This document shows positions 34,604-43,980 of a DNA stretch of 64,000 bases, in pieces. The notes under the pieces are model-generated. The model made no database searches and was not told the origin of the DNA. It saw only the letters and a program-made list of their open reading frames with translations. Positions within the stretch are counted from its first letter, which is position 1. Each line of letters opens with the position of its first letter. Origin of the DNA: CAYZJB01 sp964602985 (GTDB lineage Bacteria > CLD3 > SB21); the NCBI GenBank assembly GCA_964602985.1, contig CAZRTJ010000002.1:62001-126000 (forward strand), written 5' to 3'. The position numbers were made by a program, and so were the translations under genes.

Positions 34604-35825
34604 ACTGAATGTATGTATGATTGTACCGGTACTTCCGCCCGCTGTGATCGGAGGTGCCGAACGACAAGCCATTCGACTTGCCCACGCTCTTATGGTTGAT
34701 GGTATCACTGTGGAGTTCTTGACCCTGGGACGACGCCGGGATCCCTTTTATTCTGACGTCGAAGGCATTCCCACATATCGATTATATTCTCTTTATCATC
34801 TTGTTGTTTTTTGGTTTAGCCGATTGCTGAGTAAGAAATCAAGGCCTGTTCCGATTGAGTACAAGAAGCCAGCGCGTGATCCCAATGACCTGAGTCTTAA
34901 TCGGCCGTTCGATATTGCGGAGGTGCTTCACGCTATGGTTTTCACGTGCTCATGTTTCTTGTTTTTCTTGTCTCATCGTTCGCGACTGGACTTGATTCAT
35001 GTTCATACGGTCGAATGGATTGCTCCTGCTGCCGTCTTAGTCGGTGTATTGTTTGATAAACCCGTGCTTGTCAAGGATTCAACGATGAACGGGTTTTCAA
35101 AGCTGGAAACTCTCTTGGGTGGGCGTTGGATCAAACGCTGGATTGGACAGAGAGGAAACTTCATCGCTGTTTCTCAAAAGATTCATGAGAACCTACAAAA
35201 GGAAGGGGTATCTCCGTCCTCAATTACCTATATACCAAATGGCCTTGACTCCTCACGTTTCATTTCCGAGGATGGAGAAATCGGTCATGTTTTATTTGTC
35301 GGTAACCTGAGCCAACAGCCTGCTAAAGGAGTTGATGTTCTTCTGCTTGCGTGGCAAAAGGTGATTCATCACCACAGGCATTCAAAACTGACTATTGTTG
35401 GCGAGGGAGACCTTGACAAGTTTCGATTATACGTGAGGGAAAAAAAGATTGAACAAGTTGAATTTGTGGGCCCGCAAGATAATGTTGCTGTTTGGTACCA
35501 GCGCGCTTCGGTTTTTGTTTTGCCTTCTCGCCGTGAAGGTCTGTCGAATGCTTTGCTCGAGGCCATGGCTCACGGAATGAGCATCGTGGCAACGGATATA
35601 TCTGGAAATCAGGACATGATTCAGAATCGTGTAAACGGACTCTTGGTTCCTCCGGGAGATCCTGATCGCTTGGCGGAAGCAATCCTGTTTTATCTCGAGA
35701 ACCCAGAAACGGCTAAGCATCATGGGAAGCGGGCACGTGCTACAGTGATCGGAAAATGTGATATGACAACGGTTGCGAGACAATACAAACGACTTTATGC
35801 GCGACTGGTAGGTTTTCATGTCTAA
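34575..35825 (+). CDS. Glycosyltransferase family 4 (first of a tandem pair)
   Basis: The 416-residue GT-B enzyme has the Gly-rich acceptor loop 'VIGGAERQAIRLAHAL', 'LFVGNLSQQPAKGVDVLL', and the donor-binding 'PSRREGLSNALLEAMAHG' with the E-x7-E motif. It is inverse to no visible membrane anchor apart from a hydrophobic stretch near 130-145. The start at ATG 34575 overlaps the deacetylase gene by 29 bases; ATG 34617 is possible. Its donor and acceptor are unknown. It closely resembles the next gene. Confidence 0.85.
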   Translation: MKCSHVSDHKLNVCMIVPVLPPAVIGGAERQAIRLAHALMVDGITVEFLTLGRRRDPFYSDVEGIPTYRLYSLYHLVVFWFSRLLSKKSRPVPIEYKKPARDPNDLSLNRPFDIAEVLHAMVFTCSCFLFFLSHRSRLDLIHVHTVEWIAPAAVLVGVLFDKPVLVKDSTMNGFSKLETLLGGRWIKRWIGQRGNFIAVSQKIHENLQKEGVSPSSITYIPNGLDSSRFISEDGEIGHVLFVGNLSQQPAKGVDVLLLAWQKVIHHHRHSKLTIVGEGDLDKFRLYVREKKIEQVEFVGPQDNVAVWYQRASVFVLPSRREGLSNALLEAMAHGMSIVATDISGNQDMIQNRVNGLLVPPGDPDRLAEAILFYLENPETAKHHGKRARATVIGKCDMTTVARQYKRLYARLVGFHV

Positions 35826-37041
35826 TCCACGAATATTGATGCTCACATTCCGATTTCATCCGGTTATTGGAGGTGCAGAGATCCAGTGTTTACGATTGAG
35901 TAAGTTATTGGTACAGCAAGGCTATACCGTCAGAGTGCTGACCGAGCGTTTGATTGGAACACAGAATCATGAAATGATCGACGATGTGCCGATTTCCCGT
36001 TTGAGGGCATTGGATCGGTGGCGTCTCATGCTGGATAGCTTACGGAAAGTATCTGGTTTCGTGCCCCGTGCCAACCAAAAAACACAGACTGTTGGGAAGC
36101 GTAAAATATCGAAACGGCAACGGATCTTCGCGTATTTGTATTCTCGCATTCCTGAACTATTTTTCAAAAAAAAAGTTTACACATACTTGAAGCGTCATGC
36201 ACAGGAATTTGATGTCATTCATGTCCACGGTGCACATTGGTTGGCAGCAACGGCTGTACGTTTTGCTTTGCATTCCGGCAAAAAAGTAATAGTCAAAGAA
36301 TCCGGTTCGGGTCATGCAATGACGATTCGCAATCAGACGTACGAAGAATTTTCTATGACGCGCAGAGCGGATCGGTTTGTTGCTGTTTCGAACCAGCTAG
36401 TTAACGATTTGCGAGACTTAGGGGTATCGCACGACAAGATTACAATGATTCCCAACGGAATGGATATTCCGGATCGATGCTGGGAAAATGGAGAAGCTTC
36501 AGATCGACACGCATTGTTTGTCGGTAATTTAACTCAAATGCCCCATAAAGGCCTCGATGTTTTGTTTCATGCCTGGAAGCTATTAAACGATCGTGGGGTA
36601 TTCCATGGCCTCAAAATCTTGGGAGGCGGTGATCCGTCGGCGATGCAAGATCTTGCACGGGAGCTTGGCATCTTGCACTTCGTAACGTTCGTCGGTCCTG
36701 TAACGAACGTTGCGGAGCACCTATTATCTTCAAGCATGTTCATTTTACCCTCCAGAGATGAGGGACTGTCTAATGCTTTGCTTGAGGCTATGGCTCACGG
36801 AGTGCCCTGCATTGCGACAAATATTTCTGGCAGTCAAGATCTCATCCGGCATAAGGAAAATGGTCTATTGGTTCCCAAAGAAGATCCTGATGCCTTGGCA
36901 GAAGCAATTGCGTACCTTCTTGCGGTACCCGTCGAGCGAGAACGTTTGGGTCAGGCCGCGCGCGAGACGATCCAGAGGAGTTTCAACATATCTTCAATTG
37001 CCAATGCCTACATTGAGTTGTATAAGAAGATAGTCTCATGA
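35818..37041 (+). CDS. Glycosyltransferase family 4 (second of a tandem pair)
   Basis: The 407-residue GT-B enzyme has 'VIGGAEIQCLRLSKLL', 'LFVGNLTQMPHKGLDVLF' and 'PSRDEGLSNALLEAMAHG'. It shares long stretches of near-identity with the previous gene around the donor site ('SNALLEAMAHG', then 'ATNISGSQDLI' against 'ATDISGNQDMI'). The pair looks like a tandem duplication with divergence in the acceptor half. ATG 35818 overlaps the previous stop by eight bases, and its stop overlaps the next start as ATGA. Confidence 0.86.
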   Translation: MSNPRILMLTFRFHPVIGGAEIQCLRLSKLLVQQGYTVRVLTERLIGTQNHEMIDDVPISRLRALDRWRLMLDSLRKVSGFVPRANQKTQTVGKRKISKRQRIFAYLYSRIPELFFKKKVYTYLKRHAQEFDVIHVHGAHWLAATAVRFALHSGKKVIVKESGSGHAMTIRNQTYEEFSMTRRADRFVAVSNQLVNDLRDLGVSHDKITMIPNGMDIPDRCWENGEASDRHALFVGNLTQMPHKGLDVLFHAWKLLNDRGVFHGLKILGGGDPSAMQDLARELGILHFVTFVGPVTNVAEHLLSSSMFILPSRDEGLSNALLEAMAHGVPCIATNISGSQDLIRHKENGLLVPKEDPDALAEAIAYLLAVPVERERLGQAARETIQRSFNISSIANAYIELYKKIVS

Positions 37042-40000
37042 GGCGAACACTGAATTGTGTTCTGGCGGCTCACTTGATAGTATTTTCTCTTGAGGCACAA
37101 GAATCGACCATCAAATTTACGATCTGCGGTGTCGATACTCTAGTCTCGGGGATAACGGTGGCCGGTCAACTGGATGCTCAAAACACAAGAAAGTATCAAG
37201 AAGAATCGATTTTTCGTTATTCCGGATCCGGAGTGGAAAACCTTGTCTCCTTAGAGCTCCACAATACTGGAAATCGGATGATTCGGAACCCTCAGCTTAC
37301 AATCAACGGTGTACGCTGGGTATACAACTTTGACGATCTCATCTCGCGAGTTCCGTTCTATGCTGCAACGACTTATTCCGACACACTTCGCGTATTGTGG
37401 TTCTACTTATTAGAAAACTTCTATCACTGGAACGTTAGTGTCGCGGATCCCAACGGTCGAATTCATCCTCTACAAAGTCTGAGTGTTTTTGGGTCGGGAG
37501 TTTGCGAGAATAATACTCAAATTTTTACTTCAATTTTGTCTCAATTGGGTTATCCGGTTCAAACGGTACTTTTCGGAGGTTTGGCGCCACACACCCTGGG
37601 TACCACAGAAGTCGCAGGTTTAGGTTTAGTTCCACTGGATGCGGATATCCGTACCGTTTACTTAAAAAGAGATAATCGAACGCTTGCGACCTTTGACGAC
37701 CTCTTTGAGGATCCGGACTTGATTCACCGTACTCATCATTACGGATTTCAAGTCAATGAAAAACAACTGGATACGAATATATCATTGATATTTAATCAGG
37801 ATGTGCCTTTCGTACTCGACGATTGGTCATCTCAAGACTCCTTAGAACTCAAATTCCGACCGGGCGAACGCTACACCTGGTACTTTTCCAGGCCCATTGG
37901 TACAAATTTTCACTACTATAACACTCTTGTTCCTGGTCCCCTCGTTCCTCCACCTACGAGTTCTCTAGGCACCCAAGAGTATTCATTAGATGACTCCACC
38001 GATCTATCATCTGTAATTTTTGCTTCGAATTTGACAATCGATTCGATTGGCATCCATCCGGTCGATCCTTCAGCTTCAGCCAGTGCCATAATTTCGATGC
38101 CCAATCCGTATGCGATTACAGGTGGGCGAGTTGCTTTCGCCTATGAGAAACTAGATTCCGCGTCAGATTTTTCCATTTTTTTTCGCAAAGATACAGTAGG
38201 TGATTTTCTTGAGATATACCGGTCAATATGGGGACATATGGGTCTCGTACAAGATTCAGTCGATCTCTTTGGTATGATTGGACCCCAAAGTAGTCCCATC
38301 GCAAACGTTTATCAGATCAAGATAGAGTTTACTGGTGCGGTGTCACCAATCGTTGTGAAAAGTTTTACTCTCATGAGTTATTTTCAATTCAATCCAAATC
38401 TATTACCTCGACTGCAACTGGGTGATAATACAATTGAAGTCCACAGTTCTGACGATGCTCATTTGGAGGGTCTTTCCCTCGCGTACTCTTTTAAGGAAAT
38501 CAATGGTGCTGCTCCTGATCCCGTGGTTGAACCCCTATTTCCATCACCAGGGTCAACCATATCGGATTCAAGAGTGGTATTCCGTTGGTCATACAGTGAT
38601 CCGGTCAGTGATTTTCTTATTACTATTAGCGATCGGCCCGATTTTGCCTTTCCGCTGAGTTCGTCTTTCTATAAACTTGTCTCGATGGCTGGAAACACGG
38701 AGCCGTACTGGATCGTACCTTCGTTCGGCATGCTTAATCCCGATCAGGAGTATTTTTGGCGTGTCCGTGTCAGGAACGCGAGCGGTGTTTGGAGTTCATG
38801 GAGCGAAACGTGGTCCTTTCGCATTCAATGTCCATCGATTCCTGTGGACCTGAAAATCGCGCAAGCCGGAGATAGCCTAAGCCTGACGTGGTCTCCGGGC
38901 TCCTCGGGAACCCCACCGGCGGCATATGTAGTTCTAGGCCATATCCAACAAGGTTTTGGATTCGACACCGGTCATGTGATTGATACTGTGAGTGAACCTC
39001 GGACAACATTGTGGAACGGGTCGGTGAGCCATGTATTTGCGTATTATCGTGTGTTGGCCATCGATGCGTCAGGCCGTTACAGTGGGGTGAGCGATCCGGT
39101 TTCCCTAACCGATCGATTATTTATGCATCGTCTTCCCATACATGTGCAAGACAGAATACCAGTCAGTTTTCCATTGACGTTGATTGAACCCGAGTTCGTG
39201 AGGGCTGGATCGATATATCCTCAAAGGATTATCGACAAGCAGTCCGTCAGTTTCTTATGGGACCAAATTCCATCCGGGCTGGAATTGCAAGGGTCTGTAT
39301 TGAAAGGCATATTCACATCCGAAGGGTTATTACAGGGCCGAGCAATTCGTGCCGATGGGAATTATCAAGACATCGTTCATGTTTTTGAAATTAATCATGT
39401 TCCACAGACGACACTCTTTGATTCGATCGCTCATTGCGGGGAGTATTTTGATGCCGTGATTCAGCTTACCGACGCCGATGGAGATTCAGCATTTATATCA
39501 TCAGTCGCGTTGCCTTCATGGCTGCATTTTGAGAATTCATCAAACCGGCTTTTTGGTTTGCCCGACGTAAAAGATATGGGCGACACGGTTATTGTGTGCG
39601 CCGTGCACGATACGCGAGGAGCATCGTGGGTAGATACGCTGCAACTTCGTGTCGAGTATATTAATCGGGCTCCGGTTTTTTCGCATATCGAAATACCTTA
39701 TGCAAAGGTTGGCGTTGTATACGATGGCCGCATCTATGCTATGGATGTCGACAGTGTGATCGGTGATTACGTTCTTTATTCGCTGGTCAAGGGGCCTGAA
39801 TGGCTTAAATTAGACAGTTTGTATGGTTACCTCACAGGTCAACCCATATTGCCTGATTTGATTGACTCATTTTTATTAGTGCGCGCAACCGACACATTTG
39901 GTGCATTCACAGACACTGCTCTTACAATCCGTTACAAGAATCATGCTCCATACGCTAGAGTTGTGAAAGATTCACTCAATATGGAAAACAATTTTTATTC

Positions 40001-40784
40001 TGTGTGGATAGAAGCGATTGATCCAGACACAATAGCGGGGGATTGTTTAAATATTCGCGTGATAAATAAACCGAATTGGCTAGAAGAAAACGGCGAGGGA
40101 CTCTTATCAGGGCAATATACTTTAAGTGAGAGGGGGGATACGATCCAAATCGGAGTGTACGATCTTAATGGCGACTCAGTTGTAGTCGTACACGCCATTA
40201 AGAACAGTACCTTCCTCATGGAGAAGCAGTTTTCAATAGATACGATATTAGTCGTCGATTCCCTATACGAGGTGTCGTTCCAACAAGAAAATGCTGGCTG
40301 GGATGAAATATACAAGTTTGAAGTAGTCAAAAAACCTGATTGGGTAACTCTGGACACAATACGACACCTCCTCATCTCGAAGGCGCCTCGTAGCTCGGTG
40401 GGTAAAGATACGGTTACAGTGCGTATTTATCGGACCGTCAGCCAGTTCATCGAAAAGAACTTTGTGGTGTATATCCTTCCACTTGCAAGCGGCCCGATAA
40501 TTCCCGACAGAGTTGAATTGTCGTCCAATTATCCAAACCCATTCAATGGTTCGACGGTGGTCCCATTTCAGATCTCTGAGACTAGCCGAGTACTGATTGA
40601 AGTCTTTAATGTGTTGGGGCAACGAATTGAACGCATTATCGACAATGATTTTTCAGCGGGCTACCATATGGTGACATGGACTCCCAAAGCCGTTGCTTCC
40701 GGAGTCTATTTCATCCGGTTGATGGTTCAACCACAAACAGGAAGTCGTATATCAAAATCACAACGCATGCTCTACATCAAATAG
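37038..40784 (+). CDS. Large secreted type IX cargo protein with transglutaminase-like and Ig/cadherin-like domains
   Basis: The 1248-residue product has a signal peptide (1-20) and an N-terminal beta-rich region. A stretch at about 145-210 reads like a transglutaminase-like core: Cys156 in 'GSGVCENNTQIF', His185 in 'PHTLGTTEV' and Asp201/203 in 'LVPLDADI'. Residues about 490-690 hold a fibronectin-like segment ('FRWSYSDP', 'FWRVRVRNASGVWSSW'). Residues about 780-1000 hold two or three Ig/cadherin-like repeats with the 'P-x-WL...G-x-P' pattern. The last 85 residues are a type IX C-terminal sorting domain ('SNYPNPFNGST', 'VLGQRIERI', 'SGVYFIRL'). It should cross the outer membrane by type IX secretion. 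It lies inside the polysaccharide locus with ATGA coupling to a glycosyltransferase. Confidence 0.8.
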   Translation: MRRTLNCVLAAHLIVFSLEAQESTIKFTICGVDTLVSGITVAGQLDAQNTRKYQEESIFRYSGSGVENLVSLELHNTGNRMIRNPQLTINGVRWVYNFDDLISRVPFYAATTYSDTLRVLWFYLLENFYHWNVSVADPNGRIHPLQSLSVFGSGVCENNTQIFTSILSQLGYPVQTVLFGGLAPHTLGTTEVAGLGLVPLDADIRTVYLKRDNRTLATFDDLFEDPDLIHRTHHYGFQVNEKQLDTNISLIFNQDVPFVLDDWSSQDSLELKFRPGERYTWYFSRPIGTNFHYYNTLVPGPLVPPPTSSLGTQEYSLDDSTDLSSVIFASNLTIDSIGIHPVDPSASASAIISMPNPYAITGGRVAFAYEKLDSASDFSIFFRKDTVGDFLEIYRSIWGHMGLVQDSVDLFGMIGPQSSPIANVYQIKIEFTGAVSPIVVKSFTLMSYFQFNPNLLPRLQLGDNTIEVHSSDDAHLEGLSLAYSFKEINGAAPDPVVEPLFPSPGSTISDSRVVFRWSYSDPVSDFLITISDRPDFAFPLSSSFYKLVSMAGNTEPYWIVPSFGMLNPDQEYFWRVRVRNASGVWSSWSETWSFRIQCPSIPVDLKIAQAGDSLSLTWSPGSSGTPPAAYVVLGHIQQGFGFDTGHVIDTVSEPRTTLWNGSVSHVFAYYRVLAIDASGRYSGVSDPVSLTDRLFMHRLPIHVQDRIPVSFPLTLIEPEFVRAGSIYPQRIIDKQSVSFLWDQIPSGLELQGSVLKGIFTSEGLLQGRAIRADGNYQDIVHVFEINHVPQTTLFDSIAHCGEYFDAVIQLTDADGDSAFISSVALPSWLHFENSSNRLFGLPDVKDMGDTVIVCAVHDTRGASWVDTLQLRVEYINRAPVFSHIEIPYAKVGVVYDGRIYAMDVDSVIGDYVLYSLVKGPEWLKLDSLYGYLTGQPILPDLIDSFLLVRATDTFGAFTDTALTIRYKNHAPYARVVKDSLNMENNFYSVWIEAIDPDTIAGDCLNIRVINKPNWLEENGEGLLSGQYTLSERGDTIQIGVYDLNGDSVVVVHAIKNSTFLMEKQFSIDTILVVDSLYEVSFQQENAGWDEIYKFEVVKKPDWVTLDTIRHLLISKAPRSSVGKDTVTVRIYRTVSQFIEKNFVVYILPLASGPIIPDRVELSSNYPNPFNGSTVVPFQISETSRVLIEVFNVLGQRIERIIDNDFSAGYHMVTWTPKAVASGVYFIRLMVQPQTGSRISKSQRMLYIK

Positions 40785-40790
40785 ACCTAT

Positions 40791-42656
40791 ATGTGTGGAA
40801 TTGCAGGAATAATAAGGTTTGACGGTGTGCCCGTATCGTCAACGATCATACATCAAATGACGGATACGTTGAGCCGTCGTGGTCCGGACGATCAAGGAAC
40901 GTATTGTAATGCCGCCGTCGGGTTTGGTTTTCGGCGTCTTGCTGTCATCGATCTTTCCACGGCTGGCCATCAGCCCATGTTTAATGAAGATAAGACGGTT
41001 GCACTCGTCTATAACGGCGAGATTTACAATTTCCAACAGCTTCGCTCGGAGTTAGAAATGCTTGGATATAGATTTTATAGCCGAACAGACTCCGAAGTTT
41101 TACTTCATGCGTACGAGGCTTATGGTATTGATTGTCTGGCAAGGCTCGACGGGATGTTTGCTTTTGCAATCTGGGATAGTCGACAACAGAGGCTTCTTTT
41201 GGCGCGAGACAGATTTGGCATCAAACCTCTTCATTATATGATTCATGGTTGCCTATTCGCTTTTGCTTCTGAAATTAAAGCCCTAAAACACGTACCTTTT
41301 TTTTCGAAGGAAATGGATCCGATAGCAATTTGGGATTACTTCTCTTACATGCAAATTCCTGCCCCCAGAACCATATACAAATGCATAAAGAAGATGTTGC
41401 CCGGTCACGCCATGTCTGTAGATATGTCAGGTCGAATTAACGAGTGGTGTTATTGGAGGCTTACCCTTGAGGAGAATACAGAGATTTCGGAGGATGCGTG
41501 GTGTGAAGAATTGCGACAGAACTTAGAGGCCGCCGTCTCACGCCATTTAGTGTCCGATGTCCCTGTCGGTGTCTTTCTCAGCGGTGGATTGGATTCGAGT
41601 TTGATTGCTGCTTATGGGAGTCGCATTCACAGTGAACCCCTAAAAACATTTTCTGTGAGATTCGCAGAGAATCCTGCCTTTGACGAAGGCAGATATCAGC
41701 GATTGGTGGCCGAGACGTTTGGAACGGATCATCATGAATTTTGCGCCACGGTAAATGCGTTGCAGGCTCTCGAAGATGTTTTGCGTGCATGTGACGAACC
41801 TTTCGCAATTACATCAGCAATCCCACTTTATTATATCTGCAAAGCAGCGAGCGAACTTGTCACGGTTGTGCTAACCGGGGATGGTGGGGATGAGCTATTC
41901 GCCGGTTATGAATCACGATACCGCTGGTCCAATCGGTTAAAAAAGTTAGACTGGGTGCCGTCTTTTATTTGGCGAATTCAGGAATATATATTGATGCACA
42001 GTCTCAATGAGAATCAACGTTTATCGACCTTTGGTCGGCGAACTTTACGGCTCTCAAGCCTTGGATCCATGGACGCGGATAGACGATATCTGTCGTTCAT
42101 CTCCTATCTGACTGACCTGCAAAAAAGATCATTGCTTCATCCGGATCTAATTCACGAGGTCGACCGGCAACAGGAGAACATACCGACACATTGGCTCCAC
42201 GGTGCTCCTTCGAAAGGCGTGGGCCGTCAGTCTTATTTAGAATTTGCTTCCTTTCTGCCGGATGAAATGTTGACGAAGACCGATCGGTGTGCTTCCTTTC
42301 ATAGCTTGGAGGGTCGAGTTCCCTTCCTCGACAAGACACTTGTCGAGACCGCTTTTCGAATTCCTTCAAAGCTGAAATTTGACGGAAAAACCGGAAAGCG
42401 CATTCTTCGCAAGGCGAGCGAACCGGTAATTCCGGCGGAAATCGTATCGCGCGCTAAGGCTGGTTTTGATGTTCCAATTGGGTCATGGCTTCAGTGTCTC
42501 CATTGGGAAGATAGTCTACGACATCCAAGCGAAATAATTAACCTCACGTACTTGGAACGAGTCGCTGACATGCATCGGAACGGATCTCGAGACTGGGGGC
42601 ATGCACTTTGGATGGTTATTGTTTTCAATAAGTGGTTGGAAATGAACAAATTTTGA
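40791..42656 (+). CDS. asnB: Asparagine synthase-type glutamine amidotransferase
   Basis: The 621-residue protein has Cys2 (processed N-terminal nucleophile) in 'MCGIAGII', the class II glutaminase domain ('SRRGPDDQG', 'YNGEIYNF', 'RTDSEVLLHAYEAYG'), and the ATP-pyrophosphatase synthetase domain with 'SGGLDSSLIAAYG' at about 264. It would move NH3 from glutamine to a carboxylate. In polysaccharide loci such proteins (WbpS type) are thought to amidate uronic acids; two uronic-acid-forming dehydrogenases nearby fit this. True asparagine synthesis is the alternative. Confidence 0.9.
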   Translation: MCGIAGIIRFDGVPVSSTIIHQMTDTLSRRGPDDQGTYCNAAVGFGFRRLAVIDLSTAGHQPMFNEDKTVALVYNGEIYNFQQLRSELEMLGYRFYSRTDSEVLLHAYEAYGIDCLARLDGMFAFAIWDSRQQRLLLARDRFGIKPLHYMIHGCLFAFASEIKALKHVPFFSKEMDPIAIWDYFSYMQIPAPRTIYKCIKKMLPGHAMSVDMSGRINEWCYWRLTLEENTEISEDAWCEELRQNLEAAVSRHLVSDVPVGVFLSGGLDSSLIAAYGSRIHSEPLKTFSVRFAENPAFDEGRYQRLVAETFGTDHHEFCATVNALQALEDVLRACDEPFAITSAIPLYYICKAASELVTVVLTGDGGDELFAGYESRYRWSNRLKKLDWVPSFIWRIQEYILMHSLNENQRLSTFGRRTLRLSSLGSMDADRRYLSFISYLTDLQKRSLLHPDLIHEVDRQQENIPTHWLHGAPSKGVGRQSYLEFASFLPDEMLTKTDRCASFHSLEGRVPFLDKTLVETAFRIPSKLKFDGKTGKRILRKASEPVIPAEIVSRAKAGFDVPIGSWLQCLHWEDSLRHPSEIINLTYLERVADMHRNGSRDWGHALWMVIVFNKWLEMNKF

Positions 42657-43960
42657 AGAACGCAATACCACTTGTATTACTCAGCGGCTTGGTCGTTATA
42701 GCCAACAGTCGCTTTTTTGAAATCACAGAGGGTTATGGAACCTTCAACTTTCTTGATTTGCGAAGTTTCATAGGCCCATCCACACTCGAAATATCTGTAT
42801 TGGCGATTGTATTCATGCTGGGTCTGATGTCACCAAAAATCTTGTCTCCCTCTGTTGCGATGGCTATTCTGTTGTGCGGTGTTCTCGTTCTTGTAAGTCT
42901 AATCAGTTTAATGGTGAATTGTGATCATCCAGAAGTTGCCGTAAGAACCATCGTTCGTTATGTGGGGCCTTGGGTTCTGTTTGTTCTGGCCTACACGATA
43001 AATTGGTCGGAATCTGACTTGGCGCGAACGGGATCCTTGATGGCGGCAGTCTTTTTTGTCAATGTGCTTTGCGGATATGTGCAATGGTTGGGAATGGGAT
43101 TTGTCATCGATCATTTGCAGGGTTTTGTTGATGATTCTCACATGTTTGCTCTTCTGATGTTTTGTGGAGCCTTTTACTTCATAACTGGATATTGGATCCA
43201 TCGAAGAAAGTGGTATCTAGCCGCGGCATGTCTGCCAATTCTTCCGGCTCTTGTGGCCTCCAACGATAAGGCGACTGCACTTTTTGTATGTACTTGTATT
43301 GTCGGATATGCCATTTACCGTAGAATGCGCTGGTATCAGATTATACGACTCGCTGTAATAGGCATTGGGGTTCTCATTTTAGTGGTATCCGTGTTTCTTT
43401 CCTTGAACGAAAGCTTGCGACGCGATTTGATTGGGGGTGCCGATCGGATAACGCAGGTAATGGAATTTGACAGCATGTGGGATTTTGTGACTAGCACAGC
43501 ACAATTCCGAGGATATGCCAACATTGCAAAGATATACGGCATGCACCCGTCTGCCTGGTTGGTTGGTGTCGGACCCGCGATGTATGGCAGTTTGGAAGCA
43601 GATCCGGCTACTGTCTTTGGAGCAATGGCGTTTGCACAAGAAGAGATTCATCTCCTGGGTTCCGATGCCTTTCGTTTTGCTTCTTCGGACATCATCGTGT
43701 TTTTAATTGAATTCGGATCCATATACACTCTGGCGACATGTCTTTTATTCTTGCATGGATTAGAAATAATAAAGCCTTATTGGAACTCTTCAAGTCCGCA
43801 AATGGCCCATCGACGACTATGGCTACTATCGTATTTGATGTTATTGGGAGGAATCAGCGTATTGTCCTTTCGAGAGGGATTCTCAAACTCCACCAGTTCA
43901 TGGGCCTATTTCTTTTTCTGGGGAATGGTTTGCCGATCCGTGGAAGGGCAGGGTTCGTGA
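42653..43960 (+). CDS. Wzy-like O-antigen/capsule polymerase
   Basis: The 435-residue protein has about 10-12 transmembrane helices and a larger external loop at about 255-345 between late helices, a Wzy/WaaL-type layout. Wzy proteins share little sequence, so this rests on topology, the central position among glycosyltransferases, and the absence of another candidate. The start seems to be TTG 42653 overlapping the asnB stop (TTGA); GTG 42632 is in frame too. The 3' end is followed by a GT4 gene. Confidence 0.65.
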   Translation: MKNAIPLVLLSGLVVIANSRFFEITEGYGTFNFLDLRSFIGPSTLEISVLAIVFMLGLMSPKILSPSVAMAILLCGVLVLVSLISLMVNCDHPEVAVRTIVRYVGPWVLFVLAYTINWSESDLARTGSLMAAVFFVNVLCGYVQWLGMGFVIDHLQGFVDDSHMFALLMFCGAFYFITGYWIHRRKWYLAAACLPILPALVASNDKATALFVCTCIVGYAIYRRMRWYQIIRLAVIGIGVLILVVSVFLSLNESLRRDLIGGADRITQVMEFDSMWDFVTSTAQFRGYANIAKIYGMHPSAWLVGVGPAMYGSLEADPATVFGAMAFAQEEIHLLGSDAFRFASSDIIVFLIEFGSIYTLATCLLFLHGLEIIKPYWNSSSPQMAHRRLWLLSYLMLLGGISVLSFREGFSNSTSSWAYFFFWGMVCRSVEGQGS

Positions 43961-43980
43961 TACAAGAGGTGACTTCAGCA

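Noticed and set aside
29513..42656. PEP-CTERM/exosortase-associated glycan locus
   Set aside because: Deacetylase, CapK-like ligase and AsnB are reminiscent of such loci, but no exosortase, PEP-CTERM protein or matching chain-length kinase set is present; the cargo protein here has a type IX signal.
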